From: Anastrepha obliqua
Taxonomy: Eukaryota; Arthropoda; Insecta; Diptera; Tephritidae
Length of the DNA stretch: 64,000 nt
Direction: 5' to 3'
Assembly: GCF_027943255.1 (NCBI RefSeq)
Contig: NC_072893.1
Coordinates: 43,484,001-43,548,000, forward strand
Shown here: positions 42,102-54,150 of the stretch, piece after piece
Numbering within the stretch: the stretch's first letter is position 1
Layout: every line of letters starts with the position of its first letter
Translations under genes and position numbers: made by a program
The notes under the pieces: generated by a model
What the model saw: only the letters and a program-made list of their open reading frames with translations
The model's database searches: none
What the model was told of the DNA's origin: nothing

Positions 42102-44531
42102 GGTTTACACTGTAACTGAATTCGAAATCGAGAAATTTTAACAAATTTTTCACGAAACACGACCGAATATTTCTTCAAACATTATTTGCAGTCCCTCTGA
42201 GCGTATGAGTAATCTTAGTTGGCGCAGTACATTCAAATGTTAGACTAAGTCAAAAAATAAGCAAAAAGCTAATATTTCGATTTTAAACTTTGGGTAATAA
42301 TAGTGTTATAGAAAATCCATAATAAAAATCATGGCAACTTAAATAGCTTTTAAAATATTTTGTAGAATATTTTCCATACACAATTTTTCTTTGTAATAAT
42401 CTGAAATTAGGAAACTCTTAGTGGAAAATTAAAAATGTAAAATTGTATTAAACAGCCATTTCCAACTGTCACGGCATGGTTAGAATTTAGTTCGCGCTTT
42501 TTATTAATTTATATACCTTTTAACTAAGAGCAGACAAAAAATGGACCCTCCAACTAACATTTTAAAAAATGGGCGTCCAAGCCCGAATATTTCGAAAACC
42601 GTAAAGTTTTTCACACTTTTCCTAGCACCAAATTAATCAAAAATGCCCCAAAAAATAATGTACCCTATATCAAAAAAATATATATATAAAAAAAAAAATT
42701 TAATTTTATTTATAGTTAAATTTTATTTTAAACTGCGCGCAAGAAAAAGCTGTATTGTCAAATTCGTCTAATTTTTGCAAAATTCGGTGCTATTTAATTT
42801 TGAAAAAAAAAACTTCGCTAGCGCCTTTTAGGCTTTAAAGCGTCCCATATGAGTATAAGACTAAGATTTCCAGCAAGTTTAAAAAAATTTGAAAACTACT
42901 TATAAGTTGCGTAATTTGAGATCAGGTCAAAGAGGGGGGGAAAAACATGCAGACTACGCGATTTAAAAAAAAAATAATCACCAACTATGCCTGCAACTGA
43001 GTTTCTAGTGAACCGCTGCTACTCAGACGGTCTCTAAAAATACCACGAAATGGTCCAACGAAACGTTTGTGTTTGCCTTGAAATTTTTGCTTTGCCATGA
43101 AAGTTAAGAAAAAACAAAAAAAAAACATGAAACCCCTCAAAGTGCACCAGTGCCTTATAGAGAGTAAAATGCGCGCACAAAGTTCTGCAAATTAGGTCGC
43201 AAAGTCACTAAAATGGTGAAAGGAAAGTAATTCGAGTGCTGTCAGATGACTTACGTCTAAGTCAAAGCGCCAAATTGAGAGGCAGCAGCTGTTGTTGAGT
43301 TTCGAAAACGAGATTTTTTCATTTTTATTTTTTACTCTTTGCTAAATGTCCTGTAGTTGAAGTTAACGTTCTTATTCTCACTTTACTGCATGCATTGGTT
43401 GTTGTTGTGCTTATTTTTTTATTCTTTTCCTTCTATTTTTTCTTGCTTTTTGTTGTATTTGACTTATCTTTGTGGCAATTCGCAGGTTGTTGTGCTGTTG
43501 GTTTGTTTGCGCTCTCGTACCAGTTCGAAAATAGGTTAAGTATTCCAGTTGCATGACCGCCTCGCCTGTCATTTTGGCCTTAACTTCTGCGTGGACTTAC
43601 AAAAAAAAAAAAAACACCAAATACAAGGATTTTCGAACAGTCAAGACTTGCGTAACTACGTACATATGGATGGATGTGTTTATGAAAGCGCATTTGCCGA
43701 TTTTGGACTGCTATTCGCTTGTGCAGATAGTTTGGAATGTCGCCTGTCAGTGCTATTTTTTCATTACTCTTTGTTTATTTAATTGAATTCAGAGTTTTTG
43801 TACAAAATGTAAATTAAAGTCGAGTGATTTTTAAAAATATTATTTTGACATATAGTTCATACTTCTGCAAAAGCCACACGAAATGAAGTTTGAAACTTTG
43901 TACAAATTTTATACAAACTCAAATAATTCCCATCAACATTTCTTGCCTTTTAATCGGGCCCTAAGCACTATCTTTGGTATGCAATTTTATAACTCATTGA
44001 ACTCTTTTATAAAAAAATCATAGTTTGATGATGCTTAAAAATTGCGTGCATGCTTTAGAATTTTTTTTGCTCTGGCGCTATCAGCATTCGTTGCGTTGCA
44101 TGTAGAAAATGCGCAAGACCACCAAAAAAATAAAATAAAAAAATTGTCAAAAATCAACGCCATTTCTGAGCCAACTAAAATTCGAACTTTATTGCTTCAA
44201 AATTCACACGAAATCTTTCTAAAAATTTTGATGATAGTTGTTCGAGCTTATTTTAAATTTATAAAAAGTTTAAAAATAAAATTTACATGGGTTTTTCAGA
44301 AGAATGATGCATTTTTTACACAAAATAATTACCAAAATGAAATACAAAGCAAAGAAGTTATCAGAACTTGCCAAGAAATTTATATTTTATAGTTATTTAA
44401 CGCACTGTAGAGTAAGATTGTTTAGTCAGTTTTGACATAAGAATGAAAGAATAAGTGAAGAAATATTTCCCTAAATTTTCAAAATATTGAAAATTGAACG
44501 AGTGGCGTCGAAAAAACTTCCTCACTATAAC
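42102..44531. other. AT-rich spacer, no recognised gene
   Basis: Long A/T runs and no motif-bearing ORF. The 116-codon ORF at 44042-44392 is Lys/Asn/Ile/Phe-rich, consistent with chance in AT-rich DNA. The region 42530-42720 (TGGGCGTCC, GAATATTTCGAAAACCGTAAAG) has the style of a non-coding repeat but has no second copy here. Confidence 0.45.
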
Positions 44532-44912
44532 TTAAAGGGGTCCAGAAATTTCAAAAAAATCGATGTTTTGTTTCTTGACATTTCGAAAGTATAGACTTTT
44601 AAGAATGTGCTGTAAAATTTTCATGATGAAATTCCCAATATTATAGCTTCTGCAGCCCATTAAATAGACAGACAGAGGCCCGCGCGCTCCTGTACCTCAA
44701 TTTTTAAACTCATTTATCTCGAGACGACTTTTTTCAGCGCTATTTTTTAAATTGTTAAATTAAAAAAAATTTTTTTTTTTCATTTTTGTATGTAAAAGAA
44801 GTTAAGTAAAAGGCGTAAAAAATTTAAATATCGTTTTTCATTTTTTTTCTGTAAAAAAAATTCCTGAAAAAAACCTAAATTTTCGAGTTCTAGACCAACG
44901 GGGCCCCTTAAA
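44532..44912. mobile_element. MITE-like non-autonomous element (TTAAGGGG ends)
   Basis: TTAAAGGGGTCCAGAAATTT at the left and ...TCTAGACCAACGGGGCCCCTTAAAA at the right give short inverted ends (TTAA-GGGG-CC). It is 381 bp and has no ORF. The TTAAGGGG start is shared with repeat B at 58290. Boundaries rest on short repeats only. Confidence 0.5.
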
Positions 44913-45095
44913 ACTTGTTAAAGGAAAGTGGTATCTCTGGAGTAACGTTTTTGACTTTTCAAGTTTTATCGCTGTGTAAGCCAAAAAGTTGATTTGCGGA
45001 AAAACAGCATTTATAATAAAAACAAAAAAAAAAAAAAAAAACGGAAAATGTGAAATGTGAAATGGCTCCCAGGGATGAAAAAAAATAAATAATAA

Positions 45096-45137
45096 TTGGC
45101 GCGTACACTTCTGTTAGATGTCTGGCCGAGCTCTATT
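45096..45137 (-). mobile_element. SINE family A, 3'-end fragment
   Basis: ATTGGCGCGTACACTTCTGT followed by TAGATGTCTGGCCGAGCTCT is the inverted 3' end of the SINE; the rest is missing. Confidence 0.8.
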
Positions 45138-45167
45138 AGCAATTAGCACTTACGTGCCCTTTTGATA

Positions 45168-47630
45168 CCATAATGTGGACCACTACCTGCGAAAAAATTT
45201 AGGGAAGAGAAAACCGTCTACAGCCATTTATTGCTGTTGATGTAGTGGAGGAGATAAAAGGGATCTAGGCTGGAGAATTTCTTTAAGCAATTCCCAATGG
45301 GCACGCTAAGGAATCTCAAGCGCCTAGCCGCCAGAGCCGGACAGTTGCAGAGAAAGTGTTCAACAGTCTCTTTCTCTGCAGGATATCCACAGCTTCCGCA
45401 ATAGAGGTTGTACGGAACTCCAAGCTGCTCCGCATAAGTACCTTCATCTGTCTTGCGCTTTTTTTTTAGAAAGAAATTGTGTAGTTTCCCTTTAACAACG
45501 GTCAAGGCGACACCAATGGCTGAGAAAGGTTCTGAAGGTTCTGAAATCGGTTCTGTCGACCCCTTCGTGGCAAGCTTATTGGCAATTTCATTTCCCTCTA
45601 TATTCCTGTGCCCAGGAACCCTAAGCATTTTGCATGTTTGCAAGATCGCGAAGACCTCTGCTGTTCGTTTCCGGGAGTTTAAAGGAGACCGAAATATTGT
45701 CTGATTTAGAGAAAACCCCCGCTCCCACTCCAGATTCCATCTTCCATCCGTCAGTGAAGGCGGTGGTACCGTACCCTCAACACCTAGTTTGCGGATGAAG
45801 AGATTAGTGCGATATACAGAGAAGGAAGGGAGATCTGCTTCAAGATGCTGCTATTTATGTCCCACAGGAAGTTGCCTCCAGAGGCGAATCTCCTTAAAAC
45901 TTACAGCGCTCTGAGCAGCAATGGAGTGAACTTGCAGATCCTCATGTTCTACAAGCACCAGTGATGCCCCAAATGCAGTTTTCTGCACTCTCTCTAATTT
46001 AGTGGTGTTGTAGCCCTTCTGAAGAGCTACCCACCAAACTAGGCAACCGTATGCCAAAATTGGCAAAACCACTAAGTTGTACATACAAAGTACGACACCT
46101 GGCTTGAGACCCCATTTATGTCGAACATACATTTACAGGCGTAGAAAGCTATACTGGCCTTCTTAACTCGATTTTCTATGTGCAGCTTCCAGTGGAGCTT
46201 GGGATCAAGTATTACCCCGAGGTACTTGACTTCCGATGAGAGTGTAAGACATTGGTTGTTCAGTCTTGGAAGCTTAAAAGGCGGAAGCTTGTATTTCCTG
46301 GTGAATAGCATCAACTCCGTTTTGTCAGAGTTGACTGTGAGACCGCAGCTGGCAGCCCCACTACTGAGTGTAGACAGTGCAGAGACCATTAGGACCAAGT
46401 CATCGGCATATGCTTCCACCTTTATCCCAAACCTATTCAAGCGAGTTAAGGCCTCATCAATAGCTACCAGCCAAAGAAGAGGCCTATGTACGAACCTAGT
46501 GATTTTAGCCCCTCCTGCCCAGTATATATTTCTCTACCACCAAGCAGGACGAGATCCAGAGGTAGAGAGGACTTTCTACCTCCAGCCTATTTAGAACAGT
46601 GGCAATTGACCCAGCCGTAACATTTTTAAAGGTGCCCTCTATGTCTATAAAGTGGCGGCCTTTATAGTCATAGTGAATTGTTTTCCCTCCAGATATTTCT
46701 TTATAGTCCCTACTACCTCATGTAAGGCTGTCTCGATAGATTTCCCTTTCAGGTAGGCGTGTTGAGCTGGAGAAAGTCTGGTTTCCAAGTGCTGTCGAAT
46801 GTGATAGTCGATCACTCTTTAGCACACTTTGATAATAAAGGAGGTATGAGTCATGGGTCTGAAGTCCTTGGCCACGACGTGGCCCCTCCTTCTTGTCTTA
46901 GGAATGAATACCACCAGACACGTAGTTAAACGAGATACACGCCATAAAGATCTGTTGAAGGACCACCAAGGTTTTAGTTTTCTGAGGCATCGCTGGCATC
47001 ATATAATCGACTCCTGGAGATTTGAAAGGGGAAAAGCTCTCGATTACCCAGTTTATTCTGTTGACGGACAGGACAGATTTCAGGGACATGGCAGGTAACC
47101 CTTTCTGCCAATTCGCGCCTTCGTTACAGACTGGATCAATTGAATTTTTCGGCAAATAGGCATCAACAATAATTTTTAAAGATTCGCCTGGAGATTCAAC
47201 CTACTCCCCATTCTCTCTTTTGACAAGAGTCTTACATGAATGGTCCTTGGTGAGGGCCCTGCTGAGTCTTTTACGGATTCAATGGATTCGCAGTATTCTT
47301 TCCAAGTCTTACAGTTTGAAAATTACTCGGTAATATTTAAGTTTCCTTATTTGATAACATTTATTGAAGACTCTCCTAACCTTCTCTTCCAAGTCGGTCA
47401 GCGACTTACTCCACCAGGGAGCAAGACGTAGTCTGATAGGACCTCTCTAAGGGTCTAACTTGCTGTGTTAGTCAAAAACTTACTATAGTTCAACTTCTTG
47501 CTGAAAACCCTATGAAAAAGGGGCAAATCAGTTCTTTTAGGGTTCCTACGGGTTGGCAAGGTTTCCCGAACGAAATCGATTTCGAAAAGGATCAGCTTGT
47601 GGTCTTCTGTGAAGCCGTAGTTGTAGTTCG
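45168..47630 (-). pseudogene. LINE (R1/I-group): endonuclease end, RT, RNase H and C-terminal finger
   Basis: Read on the minus strand from 47630: DHKLILFEIDFVRETLPTRRNPKRTD (end of the AP endonuclease), INWVIESFSPFKSPGVDYMMPAM (about 47050, RT entry), EAYADDLVLMVSA (about 46410, RT active site YADD), LTVNSDKTELMLFTRKYKLP, VKYLGVILDPKLHWKLHI, LPILAYGCLVWWVALQKGYNTTKLERVQKTAF (about 46040), VPGHRNIEGNEIANKLATKGS (about 45610, RNase H end) and a CNNC finger (Y-C-G-S-C-G...H-F-L-C-N-C-P). It ends at HYINSNKWL-stop, 45218. Seven or more frame changes. RNase H and the Cys finger place it in the R1/I group. Related 3' pieces lie at 16900-17300 and 62541-62770. Confidence 0.88.
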
Positions 47631-47639
47631 TATTTAATA

Positions 47640-48650
47640 ACTTTTTTATCTTTCCTAGAAAATTTTAGTTTTTGGAACCCCTATTAAAATTGTTGAAATA
47701 CTTTTTTTAATAAAGCTTAAGGTATAATTTTTTGTTCAATTGTGAAAGGAAATTAAAAGGAGAGATTCAAAAATATCAAACATTTAACATTTTATTTAAA
47801 ATTGTACATCAAAGCGTTGGCACCAGTGGTGAATAATAAATTAAAATAAAACAGAATTTTGTGCGCTCCCTTGCAGGTCTGTTTGTATAAAAAAATGCCG
47901 GAAATCTACAAAAATGCTTTAATAAATGATTTATGAAGAAATAAAATTTTCAACATTGTCGTTCGTGCGGGTATTACATTAATTAATAACCAACTTCAGT
48001 CTAAGCGACTGGCTAAGAATCGGACACACGAAGGAATTAGAGAGTCTAGCTAATGAGAGACATAGCCGGTAACACCAAAGACGTCATATGAGTACCACGC
48101 CGAAGGAGTGAGTTGACTTCACTTGAGTTATTCTATCAACTGTTTGCTTCTATCTTCTATAATTCAAGACATGAACACGTGCTGCAACGGTCACGCTAGG
48201 CCGTAACCTCTAAGCTTGCCCACATGCTGCTTCGCATTGCCCAGAGGGGAGCTATATCGCGGTGGGACATTAAGATCGCGATTTAAGGAATGTGAAAAAT
48301 TTAGTATTTATTTGTTTGTTGAAAAGCGTAATAGTTATAGAGAACTATTTCACTTGTGAACTGCTTAAAGGAACACCTGCTAAGGACTTCAGCTTTTGAT
48401 ACAATCCAAAATAAAAGAAAGTCTTATGAAATATTTAAAGCTTTTGCTCGTGGCCTAGGAAAATTCATGAAAGTTTTTATGTGAATGAAATTGTAATTGA
48501 CTAAAGTTGATGTTATAAAAAAATTACGCATGTGGCACACGCCAGCGACCACCACTTGTTCAGCGCGTAGTCTTCCCTTTCGAATGAGGTACCTCTCGCT
48601 GCTGAAATAAATGAAAATGGTGATAGTTTTCGTCTTCTTTAATTCCAACG
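47640..48650. other. spacer, no recognised gene
   Basis: No motif-bearing ORF and no repeat match inside the window. Confidence 0.45.
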
Positions 48651-48655
48651 GAAAA

Positions 48656-48745
48656 ATGTCAACTGTAACAATAAAGCAACGAATTGTTGTGAAATTTCAC
48701 ATGAATCGCGCAAAACCCGCTACTGAAAATTTAAAAGCATTCCAA
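48656..48745 (+). pseudogene. possible mariner N-terminal fragment
   Basis: MSTVTIKQRIVVKFHMNRAK followed by PATENLKAFQ resembles the first helix of GVQW-type mariner transposases (x-x-Q-R-x-x-V-K-F...K-x-A-x-E). It is only 30 codons long and runs directly into the DD41D fragment, so the call is tentative. Confidence 0.35.
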
Positions 48746-48748
48746 ATA

Positions 48749-48925
48749 AAGGGTTTTCCAATAAGAGGTGTTATTTTGATATTCAAAGAAAAATGTTATT
48801 TTTTAATATAAATGATCGGATGTTTATTTCATTATAAAGAGGAAGGTAGGCCGTTAATAGTGGAAAATAACATCAGGCAAATGACCACCACGACCACGCT
48901 TACAGGACAGTATCCAGTATCCGCC
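48749..48925 (-). mobile_element. DD41D element fragment, 3' end with terminal repeat
   Basis: AAGGGTTTTCCAATAAGAGG after TA (48747-48748) is the same terminus as at 37588. Inward, on the minus strand, the last codons GHGGHLPDVIFHY-stop lie at about 48860-48900. It is the end of a DD41D copy in opposite orientation, broken off at about 48925. Confidence 0.88.
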
Positions 48926-49154
48926 TTTTTCTCCCTGATCTTCTGCCGTTTGACTTCTTACATCTGCTTCCTTAGGTAAAAGCTGCACTACGATAAAAGG
49001 AACAAAATTTCAGTGCACTGAAGCTATGAAAAAGAGAGCAGCACGCATGAAGAATGAAGTAGAAGAAGACGCAGAATGTTGTATGTAGATAAATTCCATG
49101 CTTCGGTAAAGGCATAGTAAATAAACATTAGTTCGTATAAGATTTTTAAGATTT

Positions 49155-49893
49155 TTGAAGTGAAACTTCTTAGGCGTCGATGGACGAGCGAGAATGGAGT
49201 GTAAAATTTCAAGGCCATGCAACGTTTTGGGAATTTTCGTCCCGCGAGAGAGAAAAAAATATAACGTAGAGGAAAAGGAGAGAGAGAGCTATACCTTATA
49301 TAGGTATATCTTAGATACAATTTAGGTTATTTTCCCTGAGTTTTTCTTTGTGGTTGCTAATTTCTAGTGAGAAATAACATTGACTACTTTTTGGCGCTTG
49401 TTTGTTGGGGCAAATTTGTAGGAAATATATTTTTGGTGCCTACTTTTTGGCGTTATATTTCCTTGGTGACTACTGTTTGAGGCGTTTTTTGGCCCCAATT
49501 TTTTTTGGCGTTTTTTTGGGTGCCTACTTATTTTCATTTCCTGGCTAGTGCTTGTGCGTACTTTAAGTGCTATCCATTTCGGCGTCGGTTTTATTGGTAT
49601 TGCCTTACGGTAATTTGTGCCGTTGCTGCGGTTCTGGAATCGCTGCGTTTGTGTGGGAGTAGTGCGCATTGTTGCCGCGGTTTGTGTCCAGCGTTTACCT
49701 ACACCGGTCCACCCTTCTCCGACTTTTGCAAATTTTGTCTACTTGTATTCTCCGCAAATGTTGTGAATTTATTTATATTTATTTAATATATTCTTTCTCT
49801 CTCTCTCTCGCTCTCATTCTCTCTCGGGTCTATTCGTCTTTTTTTGTCTGCCTTAAAAGATTCACTTCTGTTATGTGTACTCCGCTACACGCA
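49155..49893 (+). mobile_element. Helentron-like non-autonomous element (plus copy)
   Basis: The left end TTGAAGTGAAACTTCTTAGG matches the element at 38341. The right end has TTCACTTCTGTTATG, a small hairpin GTGTACTCCGCTACAC and a T-run, the same arrangement as at 39576-39612. The interior has ACTTTTTGGCG repeats and a CT microsatellite (about 49797-49826). About 600 bp align in inverted orientation with 52841-53439. No coding ORF is supported. Confidence 0.75.
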
Positions 49894-49899
49894 CTTTTT

Positions 49900-51800
49900 T
49901 TGGCTTTATTTCTACAATGAAGTTAGCATAGTTTTTTTATCATTTTTATACCGAGCTGTATGTGTTTTATGCAAATGCATAAAGAAATCATGAAAAATAT
50001 AGATACATATATGTATACCAAAATGCTCACAACGATGAGAGGAGTCTTATCCAATAACTGCGCCTACTTCTCAAATAAATAACTAAAGAAAAAACAATTA
50101 AAAATGAAGCAAAATTACTCCAATTTGATGCAAATGATGAACCTCAAAAATACGTTACAAAAGGAATGGTAATTTGCACACCTAATTTTGGATGAATGCT
50201 TGTACCTCGATTAATGGTCAATGAAACTCAACCAAGCTTGATATTCGTATTGTTTCTAACCCCATTTAGATCCAAAATAATTATTCTTGGGATCAAATGA
50301 AAACCCCACTCAGCTTTTATATGTTTAGTTTAAAATTTCCTCCGTCCTTCTGATAGTACAACCTAAAACTCTCATTGTCTATGAGTTTTAGTGAAAGCAA
50401 AAGTGATTCCTCATCAATCTCGATCGAACGAACTTCTATTAGTAGAGTAGTTAGTAACTTCACCGATCACTGGTTACTGGAAATACATGGGAAGCGTATG
50501 GGGTCTCCCTCAGATGACTTCTACCACAACAGCAGGAATGAAGAGAAAGTGGAGAGTACTGAAGATTTTCTCGGCTACTTCAATTGTATACTTCCTTGGA
50601 TATCTTGACTAAGAATCCGAAGCTATTCACAATATTTCTCGTTTATAAGAGCCACGAAAGGGTATCAATACATTAGGAACTAGAGCGGGAGACTTTAGCC
50701 CAAATTATTGGTATCACAATGAACCTCCACGGCTAAATGGGTCCCTTTACATACCTATGCAGAATGGCAATCACCGTAACTTAACCCAACCAATTCCATT
50801 TACTTGTAGATATTCAATAATTTATTCCTTTCTTCGACGCACCGAGTTTTCGTTCCAACTCTGATAATCTGGTGAGTGTTTAAGTAAAAAGCAAGTATTG
50901 TCGCATTGTGTGAACAAGAGTCCATTTATAAAAGTTATAAATATATGTATTCAAATTGTTACGGCAAATTAGCAACATACACATATAAGCGAATTTTAAT
51001 AGACTTGGCTTTACCGCTGCTTTCTTTTTTCTTGTCGATTTTTTACTTTAGTTACGTTGCATTCTATAAACTCAAAAACTTTTTAATCTCGACAAAGAGC
51101 CCAAGTGGCAGAGAGTTGATGGGAAATTTCAGACTTTCTGCACATATCCACATTTTCAAATATCTGCTCGTCCACACCCCATCCACAAGCCGGTGCAAAT
51201 AACTTTATATAAATTTTTGAAGTAAACCACTTGCTAAAGCTTTTAACTCAACGCCTTGCTCCAGTTGGTAATTTAATTTGGTGTCCTCCACAGGTTTCAC
51301 TCTCTCAGCACACAAGCGCTTATCAAGCTTCCTGCTAACTGTTTAACAACGTTGGTCAACTACTTTAAAAGCACAAACTTACTTATTTAGGTATTAGTTG
51401 GTTAGCAGCTATTTTGCAGTTGTTATTACAACGAGTTAAGTGTTGCTGCAACTTTTAATGCTGCACCAAGTCTACTGTGCAACATTTAAGGACTTTTGTT
51501 CTAGCCAATTATTCAATGAATAGGAAATTGCAATAAATAATTAAATCTAAATTGTTGTAGAGGCTGTTTAGTCCTTCTGTGCAGTGAAAATACATTTTTT
51601 TAAGTTAAGTGTAAATATCTCCATTCATTCTATTCGTAAGCAGTTTTGCATATTCAAGAGTTGGTTTTGTTAAAGGGAATTTAATTACATAGAAATTTTA
51701 CTTTTTTAGTATGAAAAGTAGGCAAGCATTTTGAGTGCAAGCCACAGGCAAAATGCTGTACAATAAAAAGAGGCTTAATATTTTATTTTATTATATGCTC
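49900..51800. other. spacer, no recognised gene
   Basis: No element identified between the two Helentron-like copies apart from the RT fragment further on. ORFs at 50375-50608 and 50906-51202 have no known motif; the first is Ser-rich and could be either unique host DNA or chance. Confidence 0.45.
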
Positions 51801-51809
51801 AATTTACTC

Positions 51810-52560
51810 GAATCAACACGGATTTGTATTGGGTCGTTCTACTTTTACAAATCTGACTTTCTTTAGTGAGTATTGTATCTGGGTATTCCCTTCTGGGTGC
51901 CAAGTTGATTGCATTTGCACTCAATTTTCTAAAGCCTTCGACAAAGTTTCACATACGGTGTTGATCGACAAGTTCACTACTTTTCTCTAATGGCTTAAAT
52001 CCTATTTGAGTCGAAGGCGGTGCTTTGTCACACGTCGATGATGTTGAATGTGAAGCATTTTTCGCAACTTCTGGCGTACCACAAGGTAGCAATCTAGGTC
52101 CATTGCTGTTTATTCTGTTTACAAATGGCATTGATTCTTGCTTTTCGTTCGCCAAATTTCTATTATATACATGCCGACGATTTGAAGAGTTATTCAGTCG
52201 CTAAGAATATAGCAGATATGATGAAACTCCAATCCGAACTAGTTCCAATCCTGAACAATTTTTTTCAGTTTCTTATCATAAGGCAAACTACATTATATTT
52301 TGGTCTCAGCCACCGTACTCACCCTTTTCGTCACTGGTTCCTAACACAGAAAATATCGCTGAAAGGAGAGAGATTTGCCACGATTATAGGGATGAAGTCT
52401 GCATAGTTGGAAGAGCTCAAACCACACTAAAACGTTTTTTGGTCCCAGGTGGTTTGAGAATTCGAAAAGTATTGGCACAAGTGTAAATAGAGTACAAGAT
52501 CATTAAAAAAGGCAACGAAATGGATATTGTCCAATTAATAAATAGTTTTTGAACAAGAAT
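51810..52560 (+). pseudogene. Jockey-like LINE reverse transcriptase fragment
   Basis: Plus-strand frames show NQHGFVLGRSTFTNLTFFSEY (about 51815), QVDCICTQFSKAFDKVSHTVLIDKF (about 51905), WLKSYLSRRRCFVT (about 51990), ATSGVPQGS (about 52070) and YIHADDLKSYSVAKNIADMMKLQSEL (about 52160, YADD changed to HADD). These are consecutive RT blocks, with frameshifts between them. The 5' endonuclease part and any C-terminus are missing. Confidence 0.85.
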
Positions 52561-52840
52561 TTAATTCCTCTTTTTTATTTTTTTCCTAATTCTTATTCTA
52601 ATTTCCAATTTTTTTCAATAGTCGAGACTTTGATCAATAAAATCTGAAAGTTTCATAAAGTTACTCGTATACGAGTTTGTAAATCGTTTGCGTGTCGCTA
52701 CGTACATTAGTAAGCAGACACACGATTTAACAAATTTTTTCGCAATATAAAGAAATAACATTTTTTTCTTTTAATTTTTCTTCAATTAAAAACACATTAA
52801 TTTATTTCTATAAATTTTTTTTCAAACCTCTATTAAAAAA

Positions 52841-53439
52841 ACATAACAGAAGTGAAACTTTCAAGGTAGACAAAGAAAGAGGGAGAGACCCGAGAGAGAA
52901 TGAGAGAGAGAGAGAGAGAAAGAATATCCATGTATCTAAATAAATTCACAATATTTGCAGAGAATACAAATAGACAAAATTTATAAAAAACGGAGAAGGG
53001 TCGACCGGTGTTGGTAAACGCCGGACACAAACAACGCGCACTATTCAGAGCATTTATCAACCGAGCGTTTATCACAAACGCAATGATTCCAGAACCGCAG
53101 CAACGGCACAAATTACCACAAGGCAATACCAATAAATCCAGCGCCGGAATGGATAGCACTTTATAGTACGCACAAGCACTAGCCAGGAAACGAAAATGAG
53201 CGCCAAAAAGTAGGCAGTGTTATTTCTCTCTAGAAATTAGCAACCACAAAGAAAAACTCAGGGAAAATAGCCTAAATTGTATCTAAGATATAAATAAGGT
53301 ATAGCTCTCTCTCTCCTTTTCCTCTACGTTACATCTTTTTTCTCCATCGCGGAGCGAAAATGCCCAAAACGTTGCATGGCCTTGAAATTTTCCTCTCCAT
53401 TCTCGCTCATCCATCGACGCCTAAGAAGCTTTACTTCAA
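52841..53439 (-). mobile_element. Helentron-like non-autonomous element (minus copy)
   Basis: The inverse of 49155-49893: CATAACAGAAGTGAAACTTTC at the left, ACGCCTAAGAAGCTTTACTTCAA at the right, and shared internal words (GGTATAGCTCTCTCTCTCC, GTTGCATGGCCTTGAAATTT, GAACCGCAGCAACGGCACAAATTACC in pieces). It is about 130 bp shorter; the ACTTTTTGGCG repeats are reduced to one and the 3' hairpin is lost. It has a GA microsatellite at about 52899-52921. Confidence 0.75.
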
Positions 53440-53689
53440 AAAATTAAGTTATTTTCCAATTTGATTAAAAGAATTCAACTTTATTCTATTTTTGGTTAAA
53501 AAATTACATTACATTACAAATATATTACATCCCAAGAAATAGAAAAAAAATTGTAAAATATTATTACATTTTTTCAGTTTACTTCGCTTACTTCGTTTAC
53601 TCAAGCCTTAAAACAAACCAATTTTCAGAAAAGTTGAGGACCATCTCCAAAATACTTATATTACTTGGGCTCAAAAAAACAAAAGCTCA

Positions 53690-54150
53690 CGCACGCGCAG
53701 CTGCTAATCATACACTGATGGTTGGTTCCCAGTGTACAGATAGAAGAAAAAGCATAAAATTTCACACATTTTATATGCTGCTTAATCAAGATTATGATAC
53801 ATCAATCGAAATAAGAACTAGAATAGAATTGGCTAGATATAAATGCTGTAAGCTTAGAAAGATCTTAAGCTGCCATGATTTCCATATGAATCTTAAATGG
53901 CATGAACAGACTCGAGGCTTCCGAAATGTGGATTTTTAAACGAAAATTGAAAATTCCGTGGGCCGATTTGATTTCTAACATAGGACACATACTGAGAAAT
54001 ACCGAGAACCACATATTAATACTGGAAGGAAAAATTGAAGGGAAATTAACGCTGGCCGGAAATAGAAGGTATTGGTTTCGAAAAATAAGACATTGGATGG
54101 GCATAGGCAATGCAGCAGAGTTATGAAATGCAGCTAAAAGCAGAGATTGT
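53690..54150 (+). pseudogene. LINE reverse transcriptase C-terminal fragment
   Basis: The ORF at 53634-53939 contains LNQDYDTSIEIRTRIELARYKCCKLRKILSCHDF, the RT-thumb block seen before the 'LYG-E-W' motif in insect LINEs. The overlapping frame 53902-54126 continues RLEASEMWIFKRKLKIPWADLISN and GKIEGKLTLAGNRRYWFRKIRHW. The LYGVEAWTL block between them is deleted. No stop interrupts either piece, but the frames do not join. Confidence 0.72.

Noticed and set aside
44042..44392. 116-codon ORF as a host gene
   Set aside because: Composition follows the AT-rich DNA, there is no domain, and no signal beyond length.
49364..49669. 101-codon minus ORF
   Set aside because: Lies inside the Helentron-like repeat and is absent as an ORF from the second copy.
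49155..53439. Pair of solo LTRs or a retrotransposon with inverted LTRs
   Set aside because: LTRs of one element are direct repeats, ends are not TG...CA, there is no gag/pol between them, and termini match the Helentron-like element at 38341-39612.
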